Positions 15,295 to 27,786 of a stretch of 64,000 nucleotides of DNA are shown piece by piece. Each line of letters opens with the position of its first letter. Positions within the stretch are counted from its first letter, which is position 1. The notes below the pieces were generated by a model. The model ran no database searches, had not been told where the DNA came from, and saw only the letters and a program-made list of their open reading frames with translations. Source of the stretch: Pseudazoarcus pumilus (GTDB lineage Bacteria > Pseudomonadota > Gammaproteobacteria > Burkholderiales > Rhodocyclaceae); NCBI RefSeq assembly GCF_002872475.1, contig NZ_CP025682.1, positions 806,001 through 870,000 of the forward strand, in the 5' to 3' direction. Position numbers and translations under genes: made by a program.

Positions 15295-16172
15295 TCGATA
15301 CCTCCACCCCTGACGTCGCATCAGCCCTGAAATGGGCACGCGAACACATCGACAGCGTCGATGCGCGCATCCTGATGCGCCGTGTGCTCGATTGCGCGGC
15401 CACGCGTCTGGTATCGCATCCGGACCTGCGCCTGGATGCGGCCGAGTGGGAGCAGTTTCGCCATTTCGTCACGCGGCGCGCCTCGGGCGAACCGGTCGCC
15501 TATCTGGTGGGCGAGCGCGAGTTCTTCGGCTACAGCCTGATGATTACCCCGGCGGTACTGATTCCGCGCCCCGAGACCGAACTGCTCGTCGAGCTGGCGG
15601 TGGCGCATTTCGCCGGCCGGCCGAACACGCGCGTGCTCGACCTGGGCACCGGCAGCGGCGCGATCGCGATCGCGCTGGCCAAGGAACTGCCGGACGCCGA
15701 TGTCACCGCCGTCGACCGCTCGCGCGAGGCACTGCTGGTGGCGATGGCCAATGCCGCGCGCCTGCGCGTGTCGGTGTCCTTCGTGGTGTCGGACTGGTTC
15801 GCCGCGCTGGCCGGCGACCGCTTCCAGCTCATCGTCGCCAATCCACCGTATGTGGCCGCCACCGACCCGCATCTGGGCGAGGGCGACGTGCGCTTCGAGC
15901 CGCAGGCCGCGTTGGTGTCCGGGCCGGAAGGGCTGGACGACCTGGCCGAGATCGTCGTGCGTGCCCCCCATCATCTCGATCCGGGCGGCTGGCTGTTCGT
16001 CGAGCATGGTTACGATCAGGCGCGACGCGTGCGTGCATTGCTGGCCGATGCGGGCTTCACCGCGATCGCCTCGTGGAATGATCTGGCCGGCATCGAACGG
16101 GTGTCGGGCGGGCAATGGCTGGGGCGGGGGGCTTCCGGTCGCCGGCTTGACGCACCGCAGCGCGACACCTAG
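15291..16172 (+). CDS. prmC: Release factor glutamine N5-methyltransferase
   Basis: Methylates the glutamine of the GGQ motif in release factors using S-adenosylmethionine. 293 aa: N-terminal helical release-factor-binding domain, SAM-binding VLDLGTGSG (about 115-123), AVDRS, and catalytic NPPY (184-187). Start overlaps the prfA stop by four bases, so the writer and its substrate are co-translated. The last 15 residues are Arg-rich and look unconserved; they contain the grxD promoter in the DNA. Confidence 0.96.
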   Translation: MIDTSTPDVASALKWAREHIDSVDARILMRRVLDCAATRLVSHPDLRLDAAEWEQFRHFVTRRASGEPVAYLVGEREFFGYSLMITPAVLIPRPETELLVELAVAHFAGRPNTRVLDLGTGSGAIAIALAKELPDADVTAVDRSREALLVAMANAARLRVSVSFVVSDWFAALAGDRFQLIVANPPYVAATDPHLGEGDVRFEPQAALVSGPEGLDDLAEIVVRAPHHLDPGGWLFVEHGYDQARRVRALLADAGFTAIASWNDLAGIERVSGGQWLGRGASGRRLDAPQRDT

Positions 16173-16175
16173 AAT
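16147..16175 (+). promoter_or_regulatory. Sigma-70-type promoter for grxD
   Basis: TTGACG at 16147-16152 and TAGAAT at 16170-16175, separated by 17 bases, lie in the last codons of prmC. This gives a leader of about 40 bases before the grxD ATG, including a small hairpin (CGGGC, ATTAA, GCCCG). Confidence 0.65.
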
Positions 16176-16220
16176 ATCCGACTAATTAACTCGGGCATTA
16201 AGCCCGCATGGACACGCTAC

Positions 16221-16559
16221 ATGGACATCCAGGAATTCATTCGCGAACAGGTCAACGCCCACCCCGTGGTGCTCTTCATGAAGGGCACGCCGCAGTTCCC
16301 GCAGTGCGGGTTCTCGGCCACCGTGATCCAGGTGCTCAAGCAGTCCGGCCTGACCAAGGTCGCCGCGTTCAACGTGCTCGAGAGCGAGGACCTGCGCCAG
16401 GGCGTCAAGGAATACGCCAACTGGCCGACCATCCCGCAGCTCTACATCAAGGGCGAGTTCGTCGGCGGCTGCGATATCATCAAGGAATTGTTCGAATCCG
16501 GCGAACTGCAGCAACTGCTCGCCGAAGCCGACCCGGAAGGCGCGGCGCCGCAGGCCTGA
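16221..16559 (+). CDS. grxD: Monothiol glutaredoxin, Grx4 type
   Basis: 112-aa CGFS-type glutaredoxin (Cys29 in FPQCGFSA) that binds and hands over [2Fe-2S] clusters together with glutathione and BolA proteins. KGTPQFP, WPTIPQLYIKGEFVGGCDII and the glutathione-binding TIPQ loop are all present. It has its own promoter and a terminator 30 bases downstream, so it can be made separately from the prfA operon. An alternative upstream ATG at 16208 exists, but the 16221 start fits the family. Confidence 0.96.
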   Translation: MDIQEFIREQVNAHPVVLFMKGTPQFPQCGFSATVIQVLKQSGLTKVAAFNVLESEDLRQGVKEYANWPTIPQLYIKGEFVGGCDIIKELFESGELQQLLAEADPEGAAPQA

Positions 16560-16589
16560 AACGCCGCGCATCGACCGCTGCGACGCAGT

Positions 16590-16625
16590 GAAAAGGCCGC
16601 ACCCGACGGGGGCGGCCTTTTTTAT
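16590..16625 (+). terminator. grxD terminator; target of the group II intron
   Basis: AAGGCCGC and GCGGCCTT pair around the ACCCGACGGG loop region, followed by six T. The group II intron begins directly after the T-run, the insertion habit of class C (group IIC) introns. Confidence 0.85.
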
Positions 16626-18460
16626 GTGCGCCCAGCATGGGCGCACTCCTGCGGGTGCGAGTCCCGCCGTAAGTTGATCACAGCGAACGAAGTGAAGCGC
16701 AACTGCATGAGGGTGACCGAGTGTGGGGAGGAAGCGTGGAGCATAAGCTGCGAGCCGATGAACAAGAATCGGATAGAAGGCGCTGCCGAGCAGGGCGAGC
16801 GGGCATGAAACCGCGAAGCTCTCGTGATCAAGGCGAAGCGGCGTAGATCCGGCGGTTGTGCAGCGAAGGAGTGCGTTCTTACCTGGGGAGATCTCGCTTT
16901 GTGTCTGAAAGGGCGACGGCGCCGAGCCGGAGCGAGAAGTCAGCAGAGGCCGTAGTAGCTGCCGTGCTGGGGCGAAGGGCCGAACGAGTAGGAGGGCCGA
17001 AGGCCATGTCGCTCGAACGTGCAGTGCATCAGAAGCCCGGTCATGCGGGGCGCAACGCGGGAGGGCGGGGTGAAGCCGCGCTTGAGGCGATGCGTGATGA
17101 AGCACGGACGGCGCGGCATGCAACTGGAAGCCCGGGGCGAGAGGGCCTGCTTGCGCAGGTGCTCGCGAGCGCGAACATGGAGGCGGCGTGGAAGCGCGTC
17201 AAATCCAATCGCGGCAGTGCAGGGGTGGATGGTCGGTCGATTGCCGAGACGGCGGACTACCTGAGAGCGCACTGGCCCCGGATTCGGGAAACGTTACTGG
17301 ACGGCAGCTACCGGCCCGCGCCGGTGCGCCGTGTCCAGATTCCGAAACCCGACGGGGGCGTGCGTGAATTGGGGATACCGACGGTGACGGATCGGCTGAT
17401 CCAGCAAGCCCTGCTGCAAGTCTTGCAGCGCAAGATTGATCCGACGTTCTCCGAACATAGCTATGGCTTTCGACCGGGACGCCGTGCGCATGACGCGGTG
17501 CTCGATGCACAGCGCTACGTGCAGGACGGCTACCGGGTGGTGGTCGATGTGGATCTGGAGAAATTCTTCGACCGGGTCAATCACGACATCCTGATGGAAC
17601 GGTTATCGAGGCGCATCAACGACAAAGCCGTGCTACGGCTGATTCGTCGCTACCTCGTGGCCGGGATCATGGAGGGTGGAGTGGTCATGGAACGCTACGA
17701 GGGCACGCCGCAAGGCGGGCCATTGTCGCCGCTGCTGGCCAACGTGCTGCTCGACGAGGTGGATCGGGAGTTGGAACAGCGCGGTCACCGCTTCGTGCGT
17801 TACGCCGACGACTGTAACGTATATGTACGCAGCCGTCGTGCGGGCGAACGCGTGTTGGACGGGCTGCGCAAGCTCTACGACCGACTCCATCTGAAGGTCA
17901 ATGAGGCCAAGACGGCCGTCGCGCCCGCATCTGGCCGGAAGTTTCTCGGTTATGCCTTCTGGTATGGCCGAGGCGGTCAGGTCAAATGCAAGGTGGCGGA
18001 CAAGGCCAAAGAGACCTTCAAGCAACGCATCCGACAAATGACGCGTCGCTCGGGTGGGCGTAGCCTGCCGGAGATCGCCGAACAACTCCGGACTTACATG
18101 CCGGGCTGGAAGGCCTACTTCCAGCTCGCGCAGACGCCGCAAGTGTTCCGCGGACTCGACGAGTGGATTCGACACCGGCTGCGTGCCGTGCAGCTCAAGC
18201 ACTGGCGCCGGAGTACGACGATGTATCGGGAGTTGAAAGCGCTGGGCGCTTCGGAGGCGGACGCTCGCAAGGTGGCCGCGAACAGTCGGTGCTGGTGGCG
18301 CAACAGCCGCATGGCGCTGAACCGGGCAATGCCTATCGCCTACTTCGACCGGATCGGAGTGCCCCGGCTCTCATGACCTCAACTGCTCGAACCGCCCGGT
18401 GCGGACCCGCATGCCGGGTGGTGTGGGAGGGGAACGGTCAGGTAAGCTGACCGCCCCTAT
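16626..18460 (+). mobile_element. Group II intron (IIC-like) inserted after the grxD terminator
   Basis: The element starts GTGCGCCCAGC, a typical 5' splice-site sequence, and runs through a structured non-coding region, the maturase ORF and a 3' part with domain V-like pairing (GAACCGCCCGG... CCGGGTGG) and a domain VI hairpin (CGGTCAG, GGTAA loop region, CTGACCG) ending CCCCTAT, the expected YAY-type 3' end. Length is about 1.83 kb. Position just after a Rho-independent terminator and a reverse transcriptase without endonuclease domain both fit class C. Full set of domains and an intact ORF suggest it may still be mobile. Confidence 0.8.
17006..18376 (+). CDS. ltrA: Group II intron reverse transcriptase/maturase
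   Basis: 456-aa intron-encoded protein. Reverse transcriptase blocks: VQIPKPDGGVRELGIPTV, SYGFRPGRRAHDAV, DVDLEKFFDRVNHD, TPQGGPLSPLLANVLLDE and catalytic YADD (266-269). Maturase domain X has MPGWKAYFQLAQ and LDEWIRHRLRA. There is no HNH endonuclease domain, as usual for class C introns, which use existing DNA structures. The start at 17006 (MSLERA) follows AGGAGG at some distance; an in-frame codon at 16856 exists but lies in structured intron RNA. No frameshift or stop is present, so it is probably active. Confidence 0.92.
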   Translation: MSLERAVHQKPGHAGRNAGGRGEAALEAMRDEARTARHATGSPGREGLLAQVLASANMEAAWKRVKSNRGSAGVDGRSIAETADYLRAHWPRIRETLLDGSYRPAPVRRVQIPKPDGGVRELGIPTVTDRLIQQALLQVLQRKIDPTFSEHSYGFRPGRRAHDAVLDAQRYVQDGYRVVVDVDLEKFFDRVNHDILMERLSRRINDKAVLRLIRRYLVAGIMEGGVVMERYEGTPQGGPLSPLLANVLLDEVDRELEQRGHRFVRYADDCNVYVRSRRAGERVLDGLRKLYDRLHLKVNEAKTAVAPASGRKFLGYAFWYGRGGQVKCKVADKAKETFKQRIRQMTRRSGGRSLPEIAEQLRTYMPGWKAYFQLAQTPQVFRGLDEWIRHRLRAVQLKHWRRSTTMYRELKALGASEADARKVAANSRCWWRNSRMALNRAMPIAYFDRIGVPRLS

Positions 18461-18464
18461 CCCG

Positions 18465-18508
18465 ATTCGCTGCGCGTTCCCAGCGTCATTCGCTGCGCGT
18501 TCCCAGCG
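18465..18508. repeat. 21-bp duplication at the 3' end of the kinase gene
   Basis: The 21 bases beginning ATTCGCTGCG occur at 18465-18485 and again at 18488-18508, a 23-base period. The second copy is the last codons of the fructosamine-kinase-like gene, the first lies just after its stop and directly after the intron's 3' end. Confidence 0.8.
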
Positions 18509-19394
18509 CGAAGTCGAGCTTGGCCGTGAGGCGTTCGGCCTCGCGCAAATAGCTGCGCCCGAACAGGTTCAGGTGATTGAGCACGTGGTAGAGCGCGTAC
18601 AGCGGTTTGCGCGTCTCGTACTCCGCGTTGAGTGGCAAGGCGCGTCGATAGGCTGCGTAGAAAGCCGGCGGGAAGCCCCCGAACAGCTCGGCCATGGCCA
18701 GGTCGGATTCGCGGTCGCCGCGATACACGGCCGGGTCGAACAGCGCCGGCTGGCCGTCGGCGGTCATGGCGGCGTTGCCGTGCCACAGGTCGCCGTGCAG
18801 CAGGCTGGGCTGCGGGCGGTAGTCGAGGAACAGGCCGGCCAGGCGCTCGATCACGCGCGCGCCATGGCGTTGCAGGTCGCCGCCGAAGCCGTTTGCGCGG
18901 GCGCGCAGCAGTTGCGGCGCGAGGCGGTGCTGGGCGAAGAACAGCGCCCAGTTGTCGCTTGGCGTGTTGTCCTGCGGGCTGCGGCCGATGAAGTTGTGGC
19001 GCGGCCAGCCGAATCGCTCGCCGGTGTGGTGGTGCATTTCGGCCAGTGCCTCGCCGAAGCGTGCGCCGTCATCCGGGGTGGCGAGCGGGGTCAGTTCCAG
19101 ATGTTCGAGAATCAGGCAGGCGCCGTCGTCGTCCGCGCCCAGCGCGATGACGGCCGGTACACGCACGGCGCCGGTCTCGGCCAGCGCGGCCAGCCCGTCG
19201 GCCTCGGCCTCGAACATCTCAAAGGTGTCGGCCGGGCCGTGCTTGACGAAGTAGCGCTGCTCGCCGCCGGCCACGCTCAGCGCGCGATGCGTGTCGCCGC
19301 CGGTGACGGCGCGCGAATCGGTGATGCGGAAGGCGTTGCCGGTGGCTTCCCGGATGGCGCGTTCGACGCGCGTGAGCGTGGCGAGCGCATTCAT
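18486..19394 (-). CDS. Fructosamine kinase/ketosamine-3-kinase family protein
   Basis: 302-aa kinase of the fructosamine-kinase family, which phosphorylates sugar adducts on protein amines so that they fall off (protein deglycation). Kinase-fold motifs: FVKHGPADTFEMFEAEADGL (Lys for ATP), LILEHLEL hinge, catalytic LLHGDLWHGNAAM and metal-binding LFDPAVYRGDRESDLAM. The ATG at 19394 is chosen because the family begins here; the longer frame overlaps argH. Starts four bases after argH stops, so it is probably in one operon with it. Substrate is inferred from the family only. Confidence 0.9.
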   Translation of the reverse strand: MNALATLTRVERAIREATGNAFRITDSRAVTGGDTHRALSVAGGEQRYFVKHGPADTFEMFEAEADGLAALAETGAVRVPAVIALGADDDGACLILEHLELTPLATPDDGARFGEALAEMHHHTGERFGWPRHNFIGRSPQDNTPSDNWALFFAQHRLAPQLLRARANGFGGDLQRHGARVIERLAGLFLDYRPQPSLLHGDLWHGNAAMTADGQPALFDPAVYRGDRESDLAMAELFGGFPPAFYAAYRRALPLNAEYETRKPLYALYHVLNHLNLFGRSYLREAERLTAKLDFALGTRSE

Positions 19395-19398
19395 GGCT

Positions 19399-20820
<1,422 letters not shown>

Positions 20821-20889
20821 AATGCGGGCATCTGGAGGCCGCCGGCGGCGCCGGCGGCGGGGGAAATTGGCGTGCAGAGTATAAAGCAA

Positions 20890-21918
20890 ATGCCGGGGCG
20901 GCCCGCGCTGCGGCGCCACCTGCCGGATCTGCGCAACCTCGGGGTCTTGCTGCGTACGTTGCTGCTCGTGAACCTGCTCGCCCTGCTGACCGCACTCGTG
21001 CAGGAGCCGGCGCCCGTGCGCCTGTTCGAGACCTTTCTCGCGCTGGCCGCACGGGTCGAGCTGCCGCTGTTCGTGATCGTGCTGCTGTACTTCGCCGCCG
21101 CCCCGATGCTGGTACGCCTGCCCTGGGTGTTCGGAGTGGCGCTGCTCGGCAGCGCGACGGCCATCGTCGTGGCGCTGCTGTTTCCGTTGCTGGCGATGCC
21201 CGGCGATGCGCTATGGCGCTGGCTGCTGTGGGCGCTCGCCGCGTTGGGCGCGACCCTGGCCTACTTCGATCATCGCGAGCGCAGTCTCACGCCGGCACTG
21301 GCCGAGGCCCGCCTGATGGCGCTGACCGCGCGCATCCGCCCGCACTTTTTGTTCAACGCGCTCAACGGCGTACTCGGCACCATCCGCTCCGATCCGCGCC
21401 GCGCCGAGCGCGCGCTCGAGGAACTGGCCGAACTGTTCCGCGCGCTGATGCGCGAGCAGCACGGGCTGGTGGCGCTGGCCGACGAGCTGGTGCTGTGCCG
21501 GCGTTATCTGGATATCGAGTCGCTGCGCCTGGGCGATCGCCTGCAGGTGGACTGGGAGGTCGGCGACGGAGTGGAGGAAGCGCGCGTGCCGCCGCTGATC
21601 TTGCAGCCGCTGATCGAGAACGCCATCTACCATGGCGTCGAGCATGTCGCCGATGCCTCGCGCATCGGCGTGCGCATCGCGCGCCGCGGCGCCGAACTGC
21701 GTATCGAGGTCGACAATCCGCGCGCCGACGCGGGGGAGGTGCGCGTGGGCAATCGCATCGCGCTCGACAACATCCGCGAGCGCCTGCAATTGTTCTTCGA
21801 TCTGGAAGCCAGCCTCGAGGCCGGCCCGCGCGGTGGTCGCTTCCATGTCGTCATTCGCCTGCCGTACCGAAGGAGCAGTCATGGTCCCGAAAGTGCCCCT
21901 GCGCATACTCATCGTTGA
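20890..21918 (+). CDS. algZ: LytS/AlgZ-type sensor histidine kinase
   Basis: 342-aa membrane kinase: four membrane helices (about residues 20-125), then a His-kinase domain of the LytS type with [10 protein letters not shown] (His152), [15 protein letters not shown], and an ATPase domain with [19 protein letters not shown]. Instead of a long periplasmic sensor it has only short loops. It is paired with the LytTR regulator downstream, overlapping it by 38 bases. In Pseudomonas the equivalent AlgZ/FimS-AlgR pair controls twitching motility and exopolysaccharide. The start at 20890 is uncertain; an in-frame GTG at 20872 is possible and no good ribosome binding site is seen. Confidence 0.88.
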   Translation: MPGRPALRRHLPDLRNLGVLLRTLLLVNLLALLTALVQEPAPVRLFETFLALAARVELPLFVIVLLYFAAAPMLVRLPWVFGVALLGSATAIVVALLFPLLAMPGDALWRWLLWALAALGATLAYFDHRERSLTPALAEARLMALTARIRPHFLFNALNGVLGTIRSDPRRAERALEELAELFRALMREQHGLVALADELVLCRRYLDIESLRLGDRLQVDWEVGDGVEEARVPPLILQPLIENAIYHGVEHVADASRIGVRIARRGAELRIEVDNPRADAGEVRVGNRIALDNIRERLQLFFDLEASLEAGPRGGRFHVVIRLPYRRSSHGPESAPAHTHR

Positions 21919-22627
21919 CGACGAGGCGCCGGCCCGTGCGCGTCTGCGCGACCTGCTCGGCGACATTGCCGCCGAGCAGCCCAGCGAGATCGTCGGGGTG
22001 GCGGCCAACGGTGTCGAGGCGCTGCGCCTGATCGAGGCGCAGCCGGTCGACGTCGTGCTGGCCGACGTGCGCATGCCGGCGATGGACGGCGTCGAACTGG
22101 CGCGTCGCATCGGCGCCGGCGAGGACGCACCGCACGTGATCTTCACCACCGCCTATGACGAACACGCGGTCGAAGCCTTCGAACTGGCCGCCACCGACTA
22201 TCTGGTGAAGCCGGTGCGCGCCTCGCGTCTGGCCGAGGCGCTGGGCCGCGCACGCGCGCGTATGGGGAATGGCGGGCGGGGCGTGCCGCGCCGCAATTTC
22301 AGCGTCAGCGAACGCGGTCGCATCGTGCTGGTGCCGATCGCCGAGGTCGTGCTCCTGCGCGCCGAGATGAAGTACGTGACGGCAATCACCACGACGCGCG
22401 AATACGTGCTCGACGAGTCGTTGGTGCAAATCGAGCAGGAATTTCCGGAGCGCTTCCTGCGCGTGCACCGCAACTGCCTGGTTGCGCGCGACGCGGTCGC
22501 CGGCGTCGAGCGTGCCGGCGAGGTCGACGGCGAGGCGCACTGGGACGTGCTGCTGCGCGGACTCCACGAGCGCGTGCCGATCAGCCGCCGGCAATGGCCG
22601 ACGGTGAGGGAGGCGCTGCGGCTCTGA
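21881..22627 (+). CDS. algR: LytTR-family response regulator (AlgR-like)
   Basis: 248-aa regulator. Receiver domain with [12 protein letters not shown], phosphorylation Asp62 in LADVRMPAMDG and LVKPV; C-terminal LytTR DNA-binding domain (from about 140) with IAEVVLLRAEMKYVTAI, DESLVQIEQEFPERFLRVHRN. The start at 21881 has a strong AAGGAG site and lies inside the kinase gene, so the pair is co-translated. Likely targets, by family knowledge: type IV pilus and polysaccharide genes. Confidence 0.92.
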   Translation: MVPKVPLRILIVDDEAPARARLRDLLGDIAAEQPSEIVGVAANGVEALRLIEAQPVDVVLADVRMPAMDGVELARRIGAGEDAPHVIFTTAYDEHAVEAFELAATDYLVKPVRASRLAEALGRARARMGNGGRGVPRRNFSVSERGRIVLVPIAEVVLLRAEMKYVTAITTTREYVLDESLVQIEQEFPERFLRVHRNCLVARDAVAGVERAGEVDGEAHWDVLLRGLHERVPISRRQWPTVREALRL

Positions 22628-22660
22628 CGGGCCGGGGGCCGATTCCCGGCCCCTGGAAAC

Positions 22661-25414
<2,754 letters not shown>

Positions 25415-25436
25415 GGTCGGGGTTTCCTGCGTGTCG

Positions 25437-25925
25437 TTATTGGTGTTTGGGTTGCAGCCGGGCGCGGGCCTCGGCGATCGCCCGGGAGACGTATTGGGCA
25501 TAGAAATCGACCGTGCCGACGCCCACTACGGGCTCGGCGAGCCGTTCTCCGGAGGGGCCATAGAGTACCAGCATCGGCGTGAAGCGCGCTTGTTCGGCCC
25601 GCGCAAAGTCCGCGTGCGTGGTCGGTTCGCCGTCGAACGCGGTCATCGGCGTGGCGCGATCAATGTCGATCTGGCGGAAGATCGCGCCGACGTCCGCGTC
25701 GCGCGACATCGGCACCAGCTGGCTGCGTGCGATGTCGCACCACGCGCATCCATGCTGGCTATACAGGATCGCCATCGGCGTGGCCTCTCGGCGCATCGCG
25801 GCGGCCTCGCGTGCGAGGTCACCGGCGGCGGGCAGCGTGCCGGCCGCCGCGGCGGGCAGCGCCAGCGCACATGCTAGAATGGCCGCCATTGCCCGCAACT
25901 GGCGGGCGCCTCGCAAGAGTCGCAT
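25437..25925 (-). CDS. Exported thioredoxin-fold protein
   Basis: 162-aa periplasmic thioredoxin-like protein: signal peptide (residues 1-30, [13 protein letters not shown]), [15 protein letters not shown] with a CxxC redox pair in the place of the thioredoxin active site, and [15 protein letters not shown] with the cis-proline region. Similar to SoxW/thioredoxin-related proteins that keep c-type cytochromes or other periplasmic thiols reduced; the exact partner is unknown. It reads in the same direction as ppc, 22 bases upstream, and is divergent from hemC. The start at 25925 gives the proper signal peptide. Confidence 0.75.
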   Translation of the reverse strand: MRLLRGARQLRAMAAILACALALPAAAAGTLPAAGDLAREAAAMRREATPMAILYSQHGCAWCDIARSQLVPMSRDADVGAIFRQIDIDRATPMTAFDGEPTTHADFARAEQARFTPMLVLYGPSGERLAEPVVGVGTVDFYAQYVSRAIAEARARLQPKHQ

Positions 25926-25934
25926 CGAACCCAT

Positions 25935-25984
25935 CGTCCCGAATCCGGGGCTCCGCCCCATTCTGTCCCGACCGTCCCGAATCC
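25935..25984. repeat. Duplicated 12-mer in the thioredoxin-hemC intergenic region
   Basis: CGTCCCGAATCC occurs at 25935-25946 and at 25973-25984, the second copy ending directly before the hemC ATG. The copies are 38 bases apart. It could be a regulatory site or a small slipped duplication. Confidence 0.6.
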
Positions 25985-26917
25985 ATGAATCCGAGCACGC
26001 CCGAGCGCATCGTCATCGCCACCCGAGAAAGCCGGTTGGCCCTGTGGCAGGCCGAGCACATCCGCGCCCGCCTGCTGCAATTGTATCCCGCCTGCCAGGT
26101 CGAACTGCTGGGCATGACCACGCGTGGCGACCGCATCCTCGACCGCCCACTGGCCAAGGTGGGGGGCAAGGGCCTGTTCATCAAGGAGCTCGAAACGGCG
26201 CTGCTCGACGGTCGTGCCGACATCGCCGTGCACTCCATGAAGGACGTGCCCATGGCGATCGAGCCCGGCTTCGTGCTGGCCTGCATCTCGGATCGTGACT
26301 CGCCCTTCGACGCCTTCGTGTCCAACCGCTACGAGAGCCTCGCCGACATGCCGCCGGGTACCGTCGTGGGCACCTCGTCGCTGCGTCGCCAGTCGCAGAT
26401 CTGCGCGCGCCATCCGTATCTGGCGGTGACCAGCCTGCGGGGCAACCTCGACACGCGATTGCGCAAGCTCGACGAGGGCCAGTACGACGCCATCGTGCTG
26501 GCCGAGGCGGGCCTGCGCAGGCTGGGCATGGACGAGCGCGTGCGCGCGGCGCTGACGGCCGAGGAGTCGCTGCCGGCCGTCGGGCAGGGCGCGCTCGGTA
26601 TCGAGTGTCGCGAGGATCGCCCCGAGCTGCTGGCCTGGCTCGCGCCGCTGCACGACGCGTCGGTCGCCGCGCGCGTCACCGCCGAGCGCGCCGTCTCGCG
26701 CGCGCTCGCCGGCAGTTGCGAGCTGCCGCTGGGCGCCTACGCCGAACTTGATGGCGAGCGGCTGTGGCTGCGCGGTTTCGTCGCGCTGCCCGACGGCTCG
26801 CGCATCGCCCGCGCCGAGCGCAGCGGTCGTGCCGGTGATGCCGAGGCGATCGGCCTGGCCCTGGCCGAAGAGCTGCGCGCGCAGGGTGCCGAAGAGATTC
26901 TCGCCGCACTCGACTGA
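25985..26917 (+). CDS. hemC: Porphobilinogen deaminase (hydroxymethylbilane synthase)
   Basis: Joins four porphobilinogens into hydroxymethylbilane. 310 aa, normal length. [41 protein letters not shown] with catalytic Asp, SLRRQSQI and LRGNLDTRL for substrate binding, and SCELPLG, whose Cys holds the dipyrromethane cofactor. It opens the hemC-hemD-hemX-hemY operon. No strong ribosome binding site before the ATG. Confidence 0.97.
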   Translation: MNPSTPERIVIATRESRLALWQAEHIRARLLQLYPACQVELLGMTTRGDRILDRPLAKVGGKGLFIKELETALLDGRADIAVHSMKDVPMAIEPGFVLACISDRDSPFDAFVSNRYESLADMPPGTVVGTSSLRRQSQICARHPYLAVTSLRGNLDTRLRKLDEGQYDAIVLAEAGLRRLGMDERVRAALTAEESLPAVGQGALGIECREDRPELLAWLAPLHDASVAARVTAERAVSRALAGSCELPLGAYAELDGERLWLRGFVALPDGSRIARAERSGRAGDAEAIGLALAEELRAQGAEEILAALD

Positions 26918-26964
26918 GCGGCGCACAAGCCGGCCCGACGCGGCCGCATCCACGGGGACCTTCA

Positions 26965-27741
26965 GTGCAGCACACGCTTGCAGGCAGGACCATCGTCGTG
27001 ACCCGTCCCGAGGCGCAGGCCGAAACCCTGTGCGCGGCCATCGAGTCGCGTGGCGCGCGTGCGCTGCGCTTTCCGGTGCTGGGCATCGCACCGGCCGACG
27101 ACATGTCCGCGCTGGAAGCGGTGACTGCGCGTCTGGACGAATTCGACCTGGTCTTCTTCGTCAGTCCCAACGCGGTCGATTTCGCGTTGCGCCACATGCT
27201 CGCGCAGCGCGACTGGCCGGCGGGTGTCATTGCGGCGACGGTTGGCGGCGGCAGCGAGCGTGCGCTGCGGCGTCACGGTTTCGCCCATGTGCTCGCGCCC
27301 ACCGAGGGTTTCGACAGCGAGGCCGTGCTGGCGCTGCCGGAGTTCTCGGGGGCGGCGATCCGCGGCAAACGCGTTCTCGTGCTGCGTGGCGACGGCGGTC
27401 GCGAGCTGCTCGGCGAGGAACTGACGCGGCGTGGCGCGCTGGTCGAACACGTCAGCGTGTACCGGCGCTTTTGCCCGCATGCCGACGCCAGCGTGCTGCT
27501 CGACGCCGGGCCGCTCGACGCGCTGGTGTTGACGAGCAGCGAAGGCGTGCGCAATCTGGCATGCATGCTCGGCCCGCATGCGCTCGGCGCATTGCGTTCC
27601 GTGCCGGTGTACGCACCGCATCCGCGCATCGCCGGCAGTGCCTTCGATGCGGGCTTTCGTTCGGTCGTGGAGACCGATGCGGGCGACGCCGGCATCGTGC
27701 GCGGCCTCGAGGCGGGCCTCGGCCCGGCGCCTGCGGCCTGA
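26965..27741 (+). CDS. hemD: Uroporphyrinogen-III synthase
   Basis: 258 aa; closes hydroxymethylbilane with inversion of ring D. The family is poorly conserved; recognised by VTRPEAQAETLCAAIESRG, DLVFFVSPNAVDFAL, GKRVLVLRGDGGRELL and LVLTSSEGVRNL, plus the position between hemC and hemX. Starts at GTG 26965; no better ATG fits the family N-terminus. Confidence 0.93.
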   Translation: MQHTLAGRTIVVTRPEAQAETLCAAIESRGARALRFPVLGIAPADDMSALEAVTARLDEFDLVFFVSPNAVDFALRHMLAQRDWPAGVIAATVGGGSERALRRHGFAHVLAPTEGFDSEAVLALPEFSGAAIRGKRVLVLRGDGGRELLGEELTRRGALVEHVSVYRRFCPHADASVLLDAGPLDALVLTSSEGVRNLACMLGPHALGALRSVPVYAPHPRIAGSAFDAGFRSVVETDAGDAGIVRGLEAGLGPAPAA

Positions 27742-27786
27742 CGGCTCGCAGATTTTTTGCAACCAGTCTCGGTTAAACTCGCGAAC

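Noticed and set aside
22629-22654. GC-rich hairpin between algR and ppc as a terminator
   Set aside because: The stem is good but no T-run follows on either strand; mentioned only in the ppc entry.
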